Notes under the pieces: model-generated
What the model was told of the DNA's origin: nothing
Databases searched by the model: none
Seen by the model: the letters and a program-made list of their open reading frames with translations, nothing else
DNA from: Gammaproteobacteria bacterium
GTDB lineage: Bacteria; Pseudomonadota; Gammaproteobacteria; Pseudomonadales; Pseudohongiellaceae
Assembly: GCA_024644515.1 (NCBI GenBank)
Contig: JAHEHN010000016.1
Location: 1-36,886 of the forward strand
Reading direction: 5' to 3'
Length of the DNA: 36,886 bases
Shown here: one piece after another, positions 1 to 8,208 of the stretch
How the letters are laid out: each line of letters starts with the position of its first letter
How positions within the stretch are numbered: the stretch's first letter is position 1
Made by a program: the position numbers and the translations under genes

Positions 1-410
1 GTCAGCTCGGGCCTGTCCGGCACTGCCATCCACGCCATCTCCATGTTCTGCATGCCTGGCATGTTGCTGCCGAAAAACGCCTGAGAAATCGAAAGGGGGT
101 CCAGGCGGCCTATAAGTCTTTGAGTACCATGCTCAGGGATATGCGCAAGGTGGAAAAAGCGCATCTTGATGTACTGGCTACAGAATATACCATTGACAGT
201 ACTGATACCCATTTAATCAAGGGCGAACCCGAGAACGTTATTCCGCGTTTTGTGAAAAGTAAGCGTATTGACCTTGTTGTGATGGGTACTGTGGGACGTT
301 CCGGTATTAAGGGTTTCTTCATGGGTAACACTGCTGAAAAAATTCTTAATAATATCAACTGTTCAGTACTGGCAATCAAACCATCAGGATGGAAAACGCC
401 AGTTAAATAA
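1..410 (+). CDS. uspE: Universal stress protein, UspE-like (5' end outside window)
   Basis: The reading frame is open from the window edge, so this is the C-terminal part of a larger protein; the first internal ATG at 120 is not the real start. The upstream residues include LHVLHAW, typical of a Usp beta-strand. The C-terminal half carries the Usp nucleotide-binding signature G-x2-G-x9-G-(S/T), seen as GTVGRSGIKGFFMGNT, followed by AEKIL. The tail (CSVLAIKP...KTPVK) resembles the end of E. coli UspE more than UspA. UspE-type proteins are cytoplasmic tandem-Usp proteins linked to stress survival and motility/adhesion. Whether a first Usp domain is present cannot be seen here. The gene converges on htpX and ends at a shared terminator. 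Confidence 0.85.
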   Translation, partial: QLGPVRHCHPRHLHVLHAWHVAAEKRLRNRKGVQAAYKSLSTMLRDMRKVEKAHLDVLATEYTIDSTDTHLIKGEPENVIPRFVKSKRIDLVVMGTVGRSGIKGFFMGNTAEKILNNINCSVLAIKPSGWKTPVK

Positions 411-438
411 GCTGTTTTCCAACAACCATGGTTTTGCA

Positions 439-469
439 AAAAGGCGCATCAGGGATGCGCCTTTTTTTA
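439..469. terminator. Bidirectional Rho-independent terminator between uspE and htpX
   Basis: A perfect 9-bp stem (AGGCGCATC at 442-450, GATGCGCCT at 454-462) with an AGG loop is followed by a run of T and preceded by a run of A. It can therefore end transcripts from both converging genes. Confidence 0.9.
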
Positions 470-490
470 TTCTGCGAATGATCAGTTTTT

Positions 491-1363
491 TTAGAGATTA
501 TTCTGTAGCGCCTGAATACGCTTTTCCAGTGGTGGGTGACTGGAAAACATAGCCTGTACTTTGCCGGTATTGATGCCAAAAGCAGCAAGCTCATCAGGCA
601 TTTTGGCTTCCTGTGAATTTTGCAGACGCTTCAACGCGGAGATCATAGCCTGACGTCCAGCCAGGTTGGCACCGCCCGCATCAGCACGATATTCGCGCCA
701 GCGTGAAAACCACATGACGATCATGGAGGCGAGAATACCGAGGATGACCTGGGCGAGGATCGAGACAATAAAGAACGCCGGGCCATGCCCTCGTTGTACC
801 TTGAACACCACGCGATCCACCACATGACCAATCACCCTCGACAGAAAGATGACAAAGGTGTTCACCACGCCCTGAATAAGTGTCATGGTGACCATATCGC
901 CATTGGCAACATGACTGACTTCATGGGCGAGCACCGCTTCGATTTCATCGCGCTGCATGGCCTCGCAGAGGCCGGTGCTAACGGCTACCAGTGCATTGTT
1001 CTTGTTCCAGCCGGTGGCGAATGCATTGGGCGCGGCCTGATTGAAAATTCCAACTTCAGGCATGCCAATGCCACTTCGCTGTGCTTGTTTCCCGACGGTT
1101 TGCAGGAGCCAGCTCTCAAATTCGGTCCGTGGCTGCTGGATCAATTGCACACCCATTCCACGCTTGGCCATGGTTTTGGACAACAGCAGTGAAATAATCG
1201 AACCGGCGAATCCTATTAGTGCAGAAAACACCAGCAGTGCCTGCAGATTCAGGTCTACTCCGTTTGCGGCCAGCAGGCCCTGAAATCCAAAAATCTGAAA
1301 AACCAGTGAAATAAGCACCATGATGGCGATATTGGTGCCAAGAAAAAGCGCGATGCGCAGCAT
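491..1363 (-). CDS. htpX: Inner-membrane zinc metalloprotease HtpX (M48)
   Basis: A 290-residue membrane endopeptidase that takes part in quality control of inner-membrane proteins, alongside FtsH. Hydrophobic segments lie near residues 4-25, 42-62, 160-182 and 196-219. The zinc-binding HEVSH motif is at residues 147-151 and the third ligand lies in SRWREYRAD (E224). Length and order match E. coli HtpX (293 aa). The start is ATG, with AGGAG about 8 bases upstream. In E. coli the gene is under CpxR/heat-shock control; no such site was identified here. It is transcribed away from rpe and toward uspE. Confidence 0.97.
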   Translation of the reverse strand: MLRIALFLGTNIAIMVLISLVFQIFGFQGLLAANGVDLNLQALLVFSALIGFAGSIISLLLSKTMAKRGMGVQLIQQPRTEFESWLLQTVGKQAQRSGIGMPEVGIFNQAAPNAFATGWNKNNALVAVSTGLCEAMQRDEIEAVLAHEVSHVANGDMVTMTLIQGVVNTFVIFLSRVIGHVVDRVVFKVQRGHGPAFFIVSILAQVILGILASMIVMWFSRWREYRADAGGANLAGRQAMISALKRLQNSQEAKMPDELAAFGINTGKVQAMFSSHPPLEKRIQALQNNL

Positions 1364-1484
1364 AGTTGTATCTCCTGTTACTAGCCGGAAGGGCAGACGA
1401 GTGTGAGGTAAATTCCTTTCTCCGGCAACAAAAGATATGGTGTCTATTTTCGTAATTGCAATATCAGCAAAGGCTGTAATTTCA

Positions 1485-1513
1485 AGGACATGCCCTTTTA
1501 AAATCGGTACAAT
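1485..1513 (+). promoter_or_regulatory. Candidate sigma-70 promoter for rpe-trpEGC-dgkA
   Basis: AGGACA (1485-1490), a 17-base spacer and TACAAT (1508-1513) lie about 120 bases before rpe. The match is fair: 4 of 6 and 5 of 6 against consensus. No trp leader peptide or attenuator was recognised between here and rpe, or in the 30 bases between rpe and trpE. Confidence 0.4.
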
Positions 1514-1633
1514 GCGGGCCTCGGTTGGATAAACCAGTGCATAAATCGCTGCACAAAAGTTTGTTCAGACTGTTTTAGTAAGCCTGAAAGGGATACTGAA
1601 AAGAAATATTGGCAAGTAACTTTGGTGAGTAAA

Positions 1634-2329
1634 ATGGCTGAGAATGATTTCCTCATTGCACCCTCTATCCTGTCCGCGGATTTTGCCCGACTGGGAGAGG
1701 AGGTTTCGCAAGTTCTGGCTGCTGGTGCTGATGTTGTCCATTTTGATGTCATGGATAATCACTATGTACCCAATCTGACTATTGGCCCCGGTGTGTGTAA
1801 ATCACTTTTTGCCTATATGCAGCGCAATGGTTTAAATGCGCCCATTGATGTTCATCTGATGGTGTCTCCAGTGGACAGTCTTATTGTGGAATTTGCCAAC
1901 GCAGGAGCTTCCTATATAACCTTCCATCCGGAAGCGACCAATCATATAGACCGTTCCCTGCAACTTGTCAGGGATCAGGGCTGTAAGTCCGGCCTGGTGT
2001 TAAATCCGGCGACGCCACTGGGTTGTCTGGAATACGTGATGGACAAAGTGGATATTATTTTGCTGATGTCGGTGAATCCGGGCTTTGGTGGGCAGGCATT
2101 TATTCCTTCAACATTGAATAAATTGAAAGCAGTGCGCAAGCTTATTGATGACAGTGGTCATGATATCCGCCTCGAGGTTGATGGTGGTGTAGGCATCAAT
2201 AACATTGCTGAAATTGCTGCAGCTGGCGCAGACATGTTTGTGGCAGGCTCAGCTATCTTTGGTACCGATGACTATGCTGAGACTATTGCCGCAATGCGCA
2301 AGGAACTTGGTTCCCAGTCAGGTAATTAG
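1634..2329 (+). CDS. rpe: Ribulose-phosphate 3-epimerase
   Basis: Interconverts ribulose 5-phosphate and xylulose 5-phosphate in the pentose phosphate pathway (cytoplasmic TIM barrel). Family landmarks are [16 protein letters not shown] at the N-terminus, the metal-binding [28 protein letters not shown] and the catalytic LEVDGGV. The ATG at 1634 was chosen because GGTGAG lies 5 bases before it and the resulting 231-residue protein begins like E. coli Rpe. GTG at 1625 and TTG at 1622 are possible earlier starts. It heads the trp run; in Pseudomonas rpe is commonly followed by gph and then trpE, but no gph is present here. Confidence 0.95.
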   Translation: MAENDFLIAPSILSADFARLGEEVSQVLAAGADVVHFDVMDNHYVPNLTIGPGVCKSLFAYMQRNGLNAPIDVHLMVSPVDSLIVEFANAGASYITFHPEATNHIDRSLQLVRDQGCKSGLVLNPATPLGCLEYVMDKVDIILLMSVNPGFGGQAFIPSTLNKLKAVRKLIDDSGHDIRLEVDGGVGINNIAEIAAAGADMFVAGSAIFGTDDYAETIAAMRKELGSQSGN

Positions 2330-2359
2330 AATCAAGGGCAACGAGTAAGGTATTAGAAA

Positions 2360-3829
2360 ATGAGTCCCGAGCAGTTCGATGCATTTGCCCAACAGGGATA
2401 CAACCGTATTCCGGTTTACCGGGAAATTCTTGCTGACCTGGAAACGCCGCTGAGCACTTACCTCAAACTGGCACGTGGTCCTTACAGCTATTTTCTTGAA
2501 TCTGTTCAGGGCGGTGAAAAGTGGGGGCGCTATTCCATTATCGGCTTGCCTTGCAGAACGCTGTTAAAGGTCGATGGCAGTCAGCTGGCAGTAGAAACCG
2601 ACGGCCAGGTTACAGAGTCCCTGGAAACTGCAGATCCCTTCGTTTTTATTGAGCAATACCAGCAGCGCTTCAAGGTTCCTGAACTGGAAGAACTACCGCG
2701 TTTTAATGGCGGACTGGTAGGTTATTTTGCCTATGACAGCGTACGCTATGTGGAAAAAAAGGTAGCTCATTCCGCACCCGAAGATACTGTTAATACACCG
2801 GATATTATTCTCATGCTGTCCGAAGAGGTGGTAGTACTGGATAACCTGCGCGGTAAGCTGATGCTGATGGTTTATCAGGACCCGTCCGTGGAAAATGCCT
2901 ATGGGCATGCCCTGGCAAGACTTGATGAGTTGGCGCAAAAACTCGATCAGCAACTAAGCGTAAAGAGTGTCGCCAGTGATCGGGAAGTGGGCGAAGCTGA
3001 TTTTGTCTCCAGCTTTGGACAGCAGGCATTTGAAACTGCGGTTGAGAGAATCAAGGACTATATTGTAGCTGGCGATGTGATGCAGGTAGTGCTGTCCCAG
3101 CGTATGAGCCTTCCCTATGACGGGGAAGCCATCAACGTCTACCGTGCCTTGCGTCAGCTTAATCCGTCGCCCTACATGGTGTTCATGGATATGGGAGATT
3201 TTCATATCGTCAGTGCCTCCCCGGAAATTCTGGCTCGCGTGGAAGATGGAAAAATTACTGTCAGGCCCCTTGCCGGGACCCGCAAGCGTGGCAAAACGGA
3301 AGAGGAAGATCTGGCCCTTGAGCAGGAACTGCTGGCCGATGAAAAAGAAATAGCAGAGCATCTTATGCTGATCGACCTGAGTCGTAATGATGCCGGGCGC
3401 GTATCCAAAATCGGTTCGGTGGAAGTGACCGGACAGATGTTTGTAGAGCGTTATTCCCATGTCATGCATATTGCCTCGAATGTTGAAAGTGAGCTTGCCG
3501 ACGACAAGACGGCGCTGGATGTTCTCAAGGCAACACTTCCGGTAGGGACCCTAAGCGGTGCACCCAAGGTTCGGGCGATGGAAATCATAGATGAATTTGA
3601 GCCGGTAAAACGCGGCGTGTACGGTGGCGCTATGGGCTATCTGTCCTGGAATGGCAACATGGATATGGCTATAGCCATACGTACTGCAGTGATCAAGGAC
3701 AAGACACTTTATATCCAGGCCGGGGCCGGTATCGTTGCTGATTCTGTTCCGGAAATGGAGTGGAAAGAAACCATGAACAAGGCCAGGGCGATGTTTCACG
3801 CCGTGAAGCTGGCAGAAGAAGGGCTATAG
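2360..3829 (+). CDS. trpE: Anthranilate synthase component I
   Basis: Large subunit of anthranilate synthase; with TrpG it converts chorismate and glutamine to anthranilate, the first step of tryptophan synthesis. The protein has 489 residues. The N-terminal part contains the tryptophan-feedback element ([16 protein letters not shown], the LLES-type motif). The C-terminal chorismate-binding domain has [30 protein letters not shown] and the terminal segment with [11 protein letters not shown]. It starts 30 bases after rpe and ends 4 bases before trpG, so the genes are probably translationally coupled. Pabase-type PabB is less likely given the length and the adjoining trpG and trpC. Confidence 0.96.
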   Translation: MSPEQFDAFAQQGYNRIPVYREILADLETPLSTYLKLARGPYSYFLESVQGGEKWGRYSIIGLPCRTLLKVDGSQLAVETDGQVTESLETADPFVFIEQYQQRFKVPELEELPRFNGGLVGYFAYDSVRYVEKKVAHSAPEDTVNTPDIILMLSEEVVVLDNLRGKLMLMVYQDPSVENAYGHALARLDELAQKLDQQLSVKSVASDREVGEADFVSSFGQQAFETAVERIKDYIVAGDVMQVVLSQRMSLPYDGEAINVYRALRQLNPSPYMVFMDMGDFHIVSASPEILARVEDGKITVRPLAGTRKRGKTEEEDLALEQELLADEKEIAEHLMLIDLSRNDAGRVSKIGSVEVTGQMFVERYSHVMHIASNVESELADDKTALDVLKATLPVGTLSGAPKVRAMEIIDEFEPVKRGVYGGAMGYLSWNGNMDMAIAIRTAVIKDKTLYIQAGAGIVADSVPEMEWKETMNKARAMFHAVKLAEEGL

Positions 3830-3833
3830 CGCC

Positions 3834-4412
3834 ATGTTATTGATGATCGACAATTATGATTCCTTCACTTACAACCTGGTGCAGTACTTTGGTGAGTTGG
3901 GGACAGATATCCGGGTATTCAGAAATGATGAGATCAGCCTGGAGGAAATCGAGGCCATGGCGCCAGAGAAAATTATTATTTCTCCGGGCCCCTGTACGCC
4001 TCATGAGGCTGGTATATCCGTACCGGTGATAAAAAATTTTGCCGGAAGTGTTCCGATTCTCGGTGTGTGCCTGGGGCACCAGAGTATAGGTGAAGCATTT
4101 GGTGGCAAGATCATTCGAGCCAAACGCGTCATGCATGGTAAGATTTCCGCGATTCACCATGAGGGAAAAGGGGTATTCAAGGATATCGAGAATCCTTTCA
4201 ATGCGACCCGTTATCACTCTCTGGTTATTGAATATGAAAGTTTGCCTGATTGCCTGGAATTAACTTCATGGACTGAAAATGAGGATGGCAGCCTGGAAGA
4301 AATAATGGGCGTTCGTCACAAGACACTTGCCGTGGAGGGTGTCCAGTTTCATCCGGAATCAATTCTTAGTGAACATGGTCACCAGATGCTGAAAAATTTC
4401 CTGGACGTTTGA
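3834..4412 (+). CDS. trpG: Anthranilate synthase component II (glutamine amidotransferase)
   Basis: A 192-residue class I glutamine amidotransferase that supplies ammonia to TrpE. It begins with [18 protein letters not shown]. The oxyanion region SPGPCTP, the nucleophile elbow [15 protein letters not shown] (catalytic Cys) and the C-terminal VQFHPES (catalytic His and Glu) are all intact. Such subunits often serve both TrpE and PabB. The gene lies 4 bases after trpE. In related bacteria trpD normally follows; here trpC follows after only 22 bases. Confidence 0.96.
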   Translation: MLLMIDNYDSFTYNLVQYFGELGTDIRVFRNDEISLEEIEAMAPEKIIISPGPCTPHEAGISVPVIKNFAGSVPILGVCLGHQSIGEAFGGKIIRAKRVMHGKISAIHHEGKGVFKDIENPFNATRYHSLVIEYESLPDCLELTSWTENEDGSLEEIMGVRHKTLAVEGVQFHPESILSEHGHQMLKNFLDV

Positions 4413-4434
4413 GTCCTTAACCAATGAAACTTAT

Positions 4435-5235
4435 ATGAACCAGGCCACTATCCTAAAAAAAATACTTGAGCGTAAAGCTGAAGAGGTCAGTCAGAGGAAA
4501 GCGCTATCCTCCCTGGCAGATCTCGAATCACAGATTCGCGACGCGCAACCATGCCGCGGCTTTACCAGTGCCCTGATGGAGCGGATTCGACATAAACGAC
4601 CCGCAGTGATAGCCGAGATAAAAAAAGCCTCTCCCAGCAAGGGTCTGATCAGGGCGGATTTCGACCCGGCAGCGATAGCTTCAAGCTACGCTGAGAATGG
4701 AGCCGCTTGTCTTTCCGTGCTTACTGACAAGGATTTTTTCCAGGGTGACGAGAGCTACCTGGAGCAGGCCAGGCAGGCCTGCAAGTTACCGGTGATACGC
4801 AAGGATTTTATGGTAGATAGCTGGCAAATTGCCGAGTCTCGTGCGATTGGTGCGGATTGTATTCTGCTAATTGTTGCAGCCCTGACGCCGGATCAGTTAA
4901 CTGAGTTGGCAGAAAGTGCCAGGCATTATGGCCTGGACTTTTTAGTCGAGGTGCATAACCGCGAAGAACTGGAACTGGCTCTGGCGCTGGATGCTGAACT
5001 CATCGGCATCAATAACCGGGATCTGCATACCTTTAAAACCAGCCTTGGTGTCACCTATGAATTACTCCCTCATATTCCGGAAGACGTTGCAGTGATTACA
5101 GAAAGTGGCATCCATATTCGCGAAGATGTTGAAGAAATGCTGAGTCACGGCGTTTACGGATTTCTGGTGGGTGAATCGTTTATGCGTGCTGCAGAACCTG
5201 GTGAAAAGCTCAAGGAAATGTTCTTCAATGGCTAA
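4435..5235 (+). CDS. trpC: Indole-3-glycerol phosphate synthase
   Basis: Cyclises carboxyphenylamino-deoxyribulose phosphate to indole-3-glycerol phosphate. The protein has 266 residues and is monofunctional, with no fused TrpF domain. Landmarks are [13 protein letters not shown] at the N-terminus, [15 protein letters not shown] (catalytic Glu and Lys), [39 protein letters not shown] and ITESGI. The start is ATG; no strong ribosome-binding site is visible. Its last 8 bases overlap the start of dgkA. The preceding pathway enzyme, anthranilate phosphoribosyltransferase (TrpD), is not encoded in the window. Confidence 0.96.
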   Translation: MNQATILKKILERKAEEVSQRKALSSLADLESQIRDAQPCRGFTSALMERIRHKRPAVIAEIKKASPSKGLIRADFDPAAIASSYAENGAACLSVLTDKDFFQGDESYLEQARQACKLPVIRKDFMVDSWQIAESRAIGADCILLIVAALTPDQLTELAESARHYGLDFLVEVHNREELELALALDAELIGINNRDLHTFKTSLGVTYELLPHIPEDVAVITESGIHIREDVEEMLSHGVYGFLVGESFMRAAEPGEKLKEMFFNG

Positions 5236-5590
5236 GCCTGGAGAAACAGGACTGACGCGGATAATTTCCGCAAGCCATAATTCTTTCAAGGGACTCAGCG
5301 CCTGCTGGCGTAATGAAGCGGCATTTAGGCAGGAAGTGCTGCTATGCCTGATTCTGGTTCCCTTGGGCCTTTATCTGGGCAATGGTGGGGTGGAAAAATC
5401 ACTTCTGGTAGGCGTATGTTTTCTGGTGTTGATTGTGGAGATACTGAATTCGGGGATTGAGGCGGCGATCGACAGGATCGGCCATGAACACCACGAACTC
5501 TCCGGGTTGGCTAAGGATCTTGGGAGTGCAGCGGTCTTTATTAGTTTGGTTCTCGTTGCTCTGGTCTGGCTCCTTGTTCTTGTTGGTTAA
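5228..5590 (+). CDS. dgkA: Diacylglycerol kinase, small prokaryotic DgkA type
   Basis: A 120-residue integral membrane enzyme that phosphorylates diacylglycerol to phosphatidic acid, recycling lipid released during envelope glycan synthesis. It matches E. coli DgkA along its length: [14 protein letters not shown] amphipathic helix, NEAAFRQE, then three membrane helices, with the signature [15 protein letters not shown] and [16 protein letters not shown] carrying the catalytic and ATP/metal residues. The ATG at 5228 lies inside the end of trpC (8-base overlap) and gives the usual family length. An in-frame ATG at 5171 would add 19 unrelated residues. It appears to be the last gene of the operon. 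Confidence 0.96.
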   Translation: MAKPGETGLTRIISASHNSFKGLSACWRNEAAFRQEVLLCLILVPLGLYLGNGGVEKSLLVGVCFLVLIVEILNSGIEAAIDRIGHEHHELSGLAKDLGSAAVFISLVLVALVWLLVLVG

Positions 5591-5831
5591 AACCATACTT
5601 CAGCAGTAGCTGCTGCGCTTAGCTACTCTTCGTTAAGAAAGTGCTCAGTCAGTCATGTACCACCGTACACTCCTTCCCTGCGCGCATTCTTGCCTCGATT
5701 AGCTGGCGCTCGCGACGCTACCAAAATTTTGATTTTGTTGGGACGATCAAAAAGCAATCGTCCTGGCTGTCGCCGATGAAGTTTTCCATTTCCTGTTGTT
5801 CCATGGTTCTGTAGGTTGGATAGTCCTGTAG

Positions 5832-5861
5832 GTCGGATAAGGCCGCAGGCCGCCATTCGAC
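5832..5861 (+). repeat. REP-like palindrome, copy 1
   Basis: The sequence begins GTCGGATAAG and ends CATTCGAC, with a perfect inner hairpin GCC-GCA-GGC. It is preceded by TGTAG as in the other copies. The right outer arm has diverged slightly from ATCCGAC. It is the same family as the palindromes at 8106-8141, 23965-23995, 24112-24146 and 30699-30734. Confidence 0.7.
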
Positions 5862-5982
5862 GTGATCCGGATTTTTATTCGGGTCCGGGAATAAAAAATT
5901 CAGCTTGAAAAATGGGTGGGGTAAGCAGAACGCTGGTAAAGCTCAAATTTTGGTAGCGTCATGAGCGAAGGCAAATCGAGGC

Positions 5983-6043
5983 AAAATTATTTTTGGGGCC
6001 AGGCGCATAGAACTCCTATGTAACCGGATCCAAAAATAATTTT
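5983..6043. repeat. 14-bp perfect inverted repeat with nested hairpin
   Basis: AAAATTATTTTTGG at 5983-5996 is matched by its exact reverse complement at 6030-6043. A second 5-bp stem (CATAG/CTATG, 6006-6010 and 6016-6020) is nested inside. It lies 57 bases beyond the crp stop codon, so it could help end crp transcripts, although it is A/T-rich and lacks a GC-rich terminator stem. Confidence 0.6.
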
Positions 6044-6099
6044 AACGATGAGTTGGCGAGTGTAATAGCTACTACTTACTTGCAGGACCCCTAAAATTA

Positions 6100-6735
6100 C
6101 TAGCGGGTTCCGTAAACTACTATGGTTTTACCGTGGACTTCTATGAGTCCCTGCTCTTCGAGATCCTTGAGTACCCGTCCGGCCATTTCTCTGGAGCAGT
6201 TTACTATACGTCCCAGTTCCTGGCGCGTGATCTTGATCTGCATACCCTGAGGATGGGTCATGGCATCAGGTTCCTTGCTCAGTTCCAGCAGAGTGCTGGC
6301 GATTCTTCCGGTGACGTCGAGGAAACTCAGGTCGGCTACTTTTTTGGTGGTACTGCGCAGTCGATGAGCCATCTGCTCACCGATGGTGTAGAGAATTTCT
6401 GGATGACTTCGCGTGTAATCGCTGAAATTGCTATAGGAAATTTCTGCCAGTTCACATTCAGTTTTGGTGCGAACGCAGGCACTACGGGCTTCTTTATTTT
6501 CAAACAGGCCCATTTCTCCAAAAAAGTCGCCAGGATTCAGATAGGCAATAATAGCTTCCTTGCCTTCCTCATCTTCGAGGACTACAGACACAGAACCAGA
6601 AACTATGTAATACAGGGTTTCACACTTATCACCCTCATGGATGATAGTAGTCTTGTTTGGATACTTGCGCCGATGGGAGTGGCTTAAAAAGTTTTCAAGA
6701 TCCCGAATATGAGGCGTGATTGCCATTAAAACCAT
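6100..6735 (-). CDS. crp: cAMP receptor protein, Crp/Vfr type
   Basis: Global cAMP-responsive transcription regulator. The N-terminal cyclic-nucleotide domain ([27 protein letters not shown]) contains the phosphate-binding cassette [17 protein letters not shown] with the conserved Glu, Arg and Ser. The C-terminal winged helix has [28 protein letters not shown] and the recognition helix [11 protein letters not shown], keeping the Arg, Glu and Arg that read TGTGA half-sites in E. coli CRP. The C-terminus ([10 protein letters not shown]) is diagnostic. The ATG at 6735 (211 aa, MVLMAITP...) has GAGG 9 bases upstream; a TTG 15 bases earlier is within that site and is unlikely. It is divergent from the yhfA-type gene, as in E. 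coli. Confidence 0.95.
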   Translation of the reverse strand: MVLMAITPHIRDLENFLSHSHRRKYPNKTTIIHEGDKCETLYYIVSGSVSVVLEDEEGKEAIIAYLNPGDFFGEMGLFENKEARSACVRTKTECELAEISYSNFSDYTRSHPEILYTIGEQMAHRLRSTTKKVADLSFLDVTGRIASTLLELSKEPDAMTHPQGMQIKITRQELGRIVNCSREMAGRVLKDLEEQGLIEVHGKTIVVYGTR

Positions 6736-6805
6736 CCGTTTTACCCTCAATATTAACCAGTAATATCAATTGTATATAACACTTTGTCAGGGTGTTCTAT
6801 TTTTT

Positions 6806-6834
6806 AAAATATATTAGCATTTCTGGCGGGTCAA
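6806..6834 (-). promoter_or_regulatory. Candidate crp promoter
   Basis: On the minus strand, TTGACC (6829-6834), 17 bases, then TATTTT (6806-6811), about 70 bases before the crp start. A second, weaker pair (CTGACA and GATATT) lies closer to the gene. No convincing CRP self-binding site was seen. Confidence 0.4.
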
Positions 6835-6930
6835 GTTTGCTCAGGATAAGAGTTTTTGCCTCAAGACCCGGTGCAATGAGTATGGGATAATACTTGGCGT
6901 TTGGCGCGTTTACTGAAATTGAGGATTATT

Positions 6931-7350
6931 ATGAAAGCAACAATCACCTGGCAGGAAGAGGTCACGTTTGAAGGCGAATCTGGTAGTGGTCACAAGGTCA
7001 TCATGGATGGTCCGGAGGACGCCGGCGGCAGAAATCTGGGTGCACGCCCAATGGAAATGATACTGCTCGGGGTTGGCACCTGCTCGGCTTTTGATGTGGT
7101 GGCAATTTTGAAAAAATCACGCCAGGAAATTACTGATTGTGTGATAGAAGTGGAAGCTCAAAGGGCGGATTCAATTCCCGCCGTGTTTGAGAAAATTCAT
7201 ATGACATTCAGGGTGAAGGGTAAAAATCTTGATCCGGATAAGGTAAAACGTGCGGTTGATTTGTCAGCGGAAAAATATTGCTCGGCATCCATTATGCTGC
7301 AGCGCGGTGGCGTTCAAATTACCCATGATTTTATTATTGAGGAAGATTGA
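6931..7350 (+). CDS. yhfA: OsmC-family protein, YhfA type
   Basis: A 139-residue OsmC-fold protein. It aligns well with E. coli YhfA: W-x-E-x-(V/L)TFEGES-SGH, PMEMILLGVGTCSAFDVV with the first conserved cysteine at residue 51, and VDLSAEKYCSASIML with the second at 117. In OsmC/Ohr proteins this cysteine pair reduces organic peroxides; the physiological role of the YhfA branch is not established. The ATG at 6931 follows GAGG by 6 bases; an upstream in-frame start at 6901 would add ten unsupported residues. It is divergent from crp, an arrangement shared with enterobacteria, so the shared upstream region may respond to Crp. Confidence 0.9.
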   Translation: MKATITWQEEVTFEGESGSGHKVIMDGPEDAGGRNLGARPMEMILLGVGTCSAFDVVAILKKSRQEITDCVIEVEAQRADSIPAVFEKIHMTFRVKGKNLDPDKVKRAVDLSAEKYCSASIMLQRGGVQITHDFIIEED

Positions 7351-7401
7351 AACCTGGCCGGGATTCGGCGCTGCTAAATTTCTGTTCTGGTTTTTGAAAA
7401 G

Positions 7402-8040
7402 TTAAATTCGATAAGTCGTTTGTTTCATCACCGAGGCCATTACCTGCATCGCAGATTTAACTGGTGAAGGTAATTGCGCCGCGCCGGCAGCTTCGGCATT
7501 GTCTGCATGTTTTGCTTCATCCTCGAGCATCTGCGTGAGGATGGCTTCACTTTTATTATCTTCAGGTGAAAGTTTTTCCAGGTGTTCCTGTAAATGCGCA
7601 CAAACCTGTTTTTCAGTTTCCGCTACAAATCCCAGGCTCCAGCGATCTCCGGCAATTCCTGCAGCTGCTCCAATACTGAATGAGAGCCCGTAAAATAGCG
7701 GATTGAGCAGGCTGGGACGGGAGTCAAGTTCTTTCAGGCGCTGCTCGCACCAGCTTAAATGATCAATCTCTTCAGCGGCTGCTGCATTCATGCTTTCGCC
7801 TACTTCCGGTAGGCGCGCAGTCAGGGCCTGGCCCTGATACAAGGCCTGTGCACACACTTCGCCAGTATGATTAATGCGCATCAATCCGGCAGTGTGTTTT
7901 CTCACATCATCAGACAGCTCGGTATCGTGCATTACTTGCGCCGGATTTTCCCGTTGCGCATGCACACTGCCAGGCACCAGGGTTTTCAGGGCAAGGTCGA
8001 AATTTGTAATTAGTTTGTCTGCGATATTCATGACGGGCAT
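7402..8040 (-). CDS. coq7: 2-polyprenyl-3-methyl-6-methoxy-1,4-benzoquinol monooxygenase (Coq7)
   Basis: A di-iron hydroxylase of ubiquinone synthesis, the O2-dependent C6 step done by UbiF in E. coli. The ferritin-like four-helix fold shows the expected ligands: Glu in [17 protein letters not shown]-x-x-H in [12 protein letters not shown], Glu in HLQEHLEKL and E-x-x-H in [12 protein letters not shown]. The start is uncertain. ATG at 8040 (212 aa) and ATG at 8031 both fit; neither has a good ribosome-binding site, and an apparent longer frame runs into the upstream heptad repeats and is rejected. It converges on yhfA. Confidence 0.93.
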   Translation of the reverse strand: MPVMNIADKLITNFDLALKTLVPGSVHAQRENPAQVMHDTELSDDVRKHTAGLMRINHTGEVCAQALYQGQALTARLPEVGESMNAAAAEEIDHLSWCEQRLKELDSRPSLLNPLFYGLSFSIGAAAGIAGDRWSLGFVAETEKQVCAHLQEHLEKLSPEDNKSEAILTQMLEDEAKHADNAEAAGAAQLPSPVKSAMQVMASVMKQTTYRI

Positions 8041-8042
8041 TT

Positions 8043-8192
8043 TAGCAGGTTGAAAGTGACAAGTCTCAAGATACAAGTCTCAAGCAGGCGACCACAGGTC
8101 GCCATGTCGGATGCGTCGCTGCGCTCCTTATCCGACCTACAGAAAACCATTGAAGCTAAAAAGAATGGTTGCTTGCCTCTTGTAACTTGAGA
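8043..8192 (-). repeat. Composite heptad/REP element, apparently complete copy
   Basis: Six 7-base units in register on the plus strand (8043-8084; for example TGACAAG, TCTCAAG, ATACAAG) are followed by a 7-bp hairpin GGCGACC/GGTCGCC (8087-8103), a REP-like palindrome (8106-8141, minus-strand orientation, inner stem GC-GCA-GC) and a spacer. Three mirror-image units (CTTGCCT, CTTGTAA, CTTGAGA; 8172-8192) close the element. Read on the minus strand, its blocks match those at 23909-23975 and 24112-24199 without gaps. It fills the whole gap between purD and coq7, starting 2 bases from the chosen coq7 start. Confidence 0.75.
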
Positions 8193-8208
8193 CTGGCGCG
8201 CTTACGCG

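Larger units (their letters stand above)
5600..6080. repeat. Gene-free stretch of inverted and palindromic repeats
   Basis: No gene was found between dgkA and crp (5591-6099). An arm at 5689-5730 is repeated in inverted form at 5945-5985; both share TTGCCTCGATT and GACGCTACCAAAATTT, separated by a GC-rich stretch. Outside each arm is a small hairpin (TGTAC-CACC-GTACA at 5656-5669; CATAG-AACTC-CTATG at 6006-6020), and further out a TAGCTA...TCGTTAA segment. The layout suggests two diverged inverted copies of a roughly 110-base unit. Between them sit a hairpin (GGACGAT...ATCGTCC, 5741-5763), a REP-like palindrome and an A/T-rich stem (5871-5899). It may be the remains of a non-autonomous mobile element. 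Confidence 0.6.

Noticed and set aside
6736-6930. Crp-binding site in the crp-yhfA gap
   Set aside because: No TGTGA-N6-TCACA match good enough to report was found by eye.
8041-8076. Twelve-codon N-terminal extension of coq7
   Set aside because: It translates the heptad repeats and has no counterpart in Coq7 proteins.
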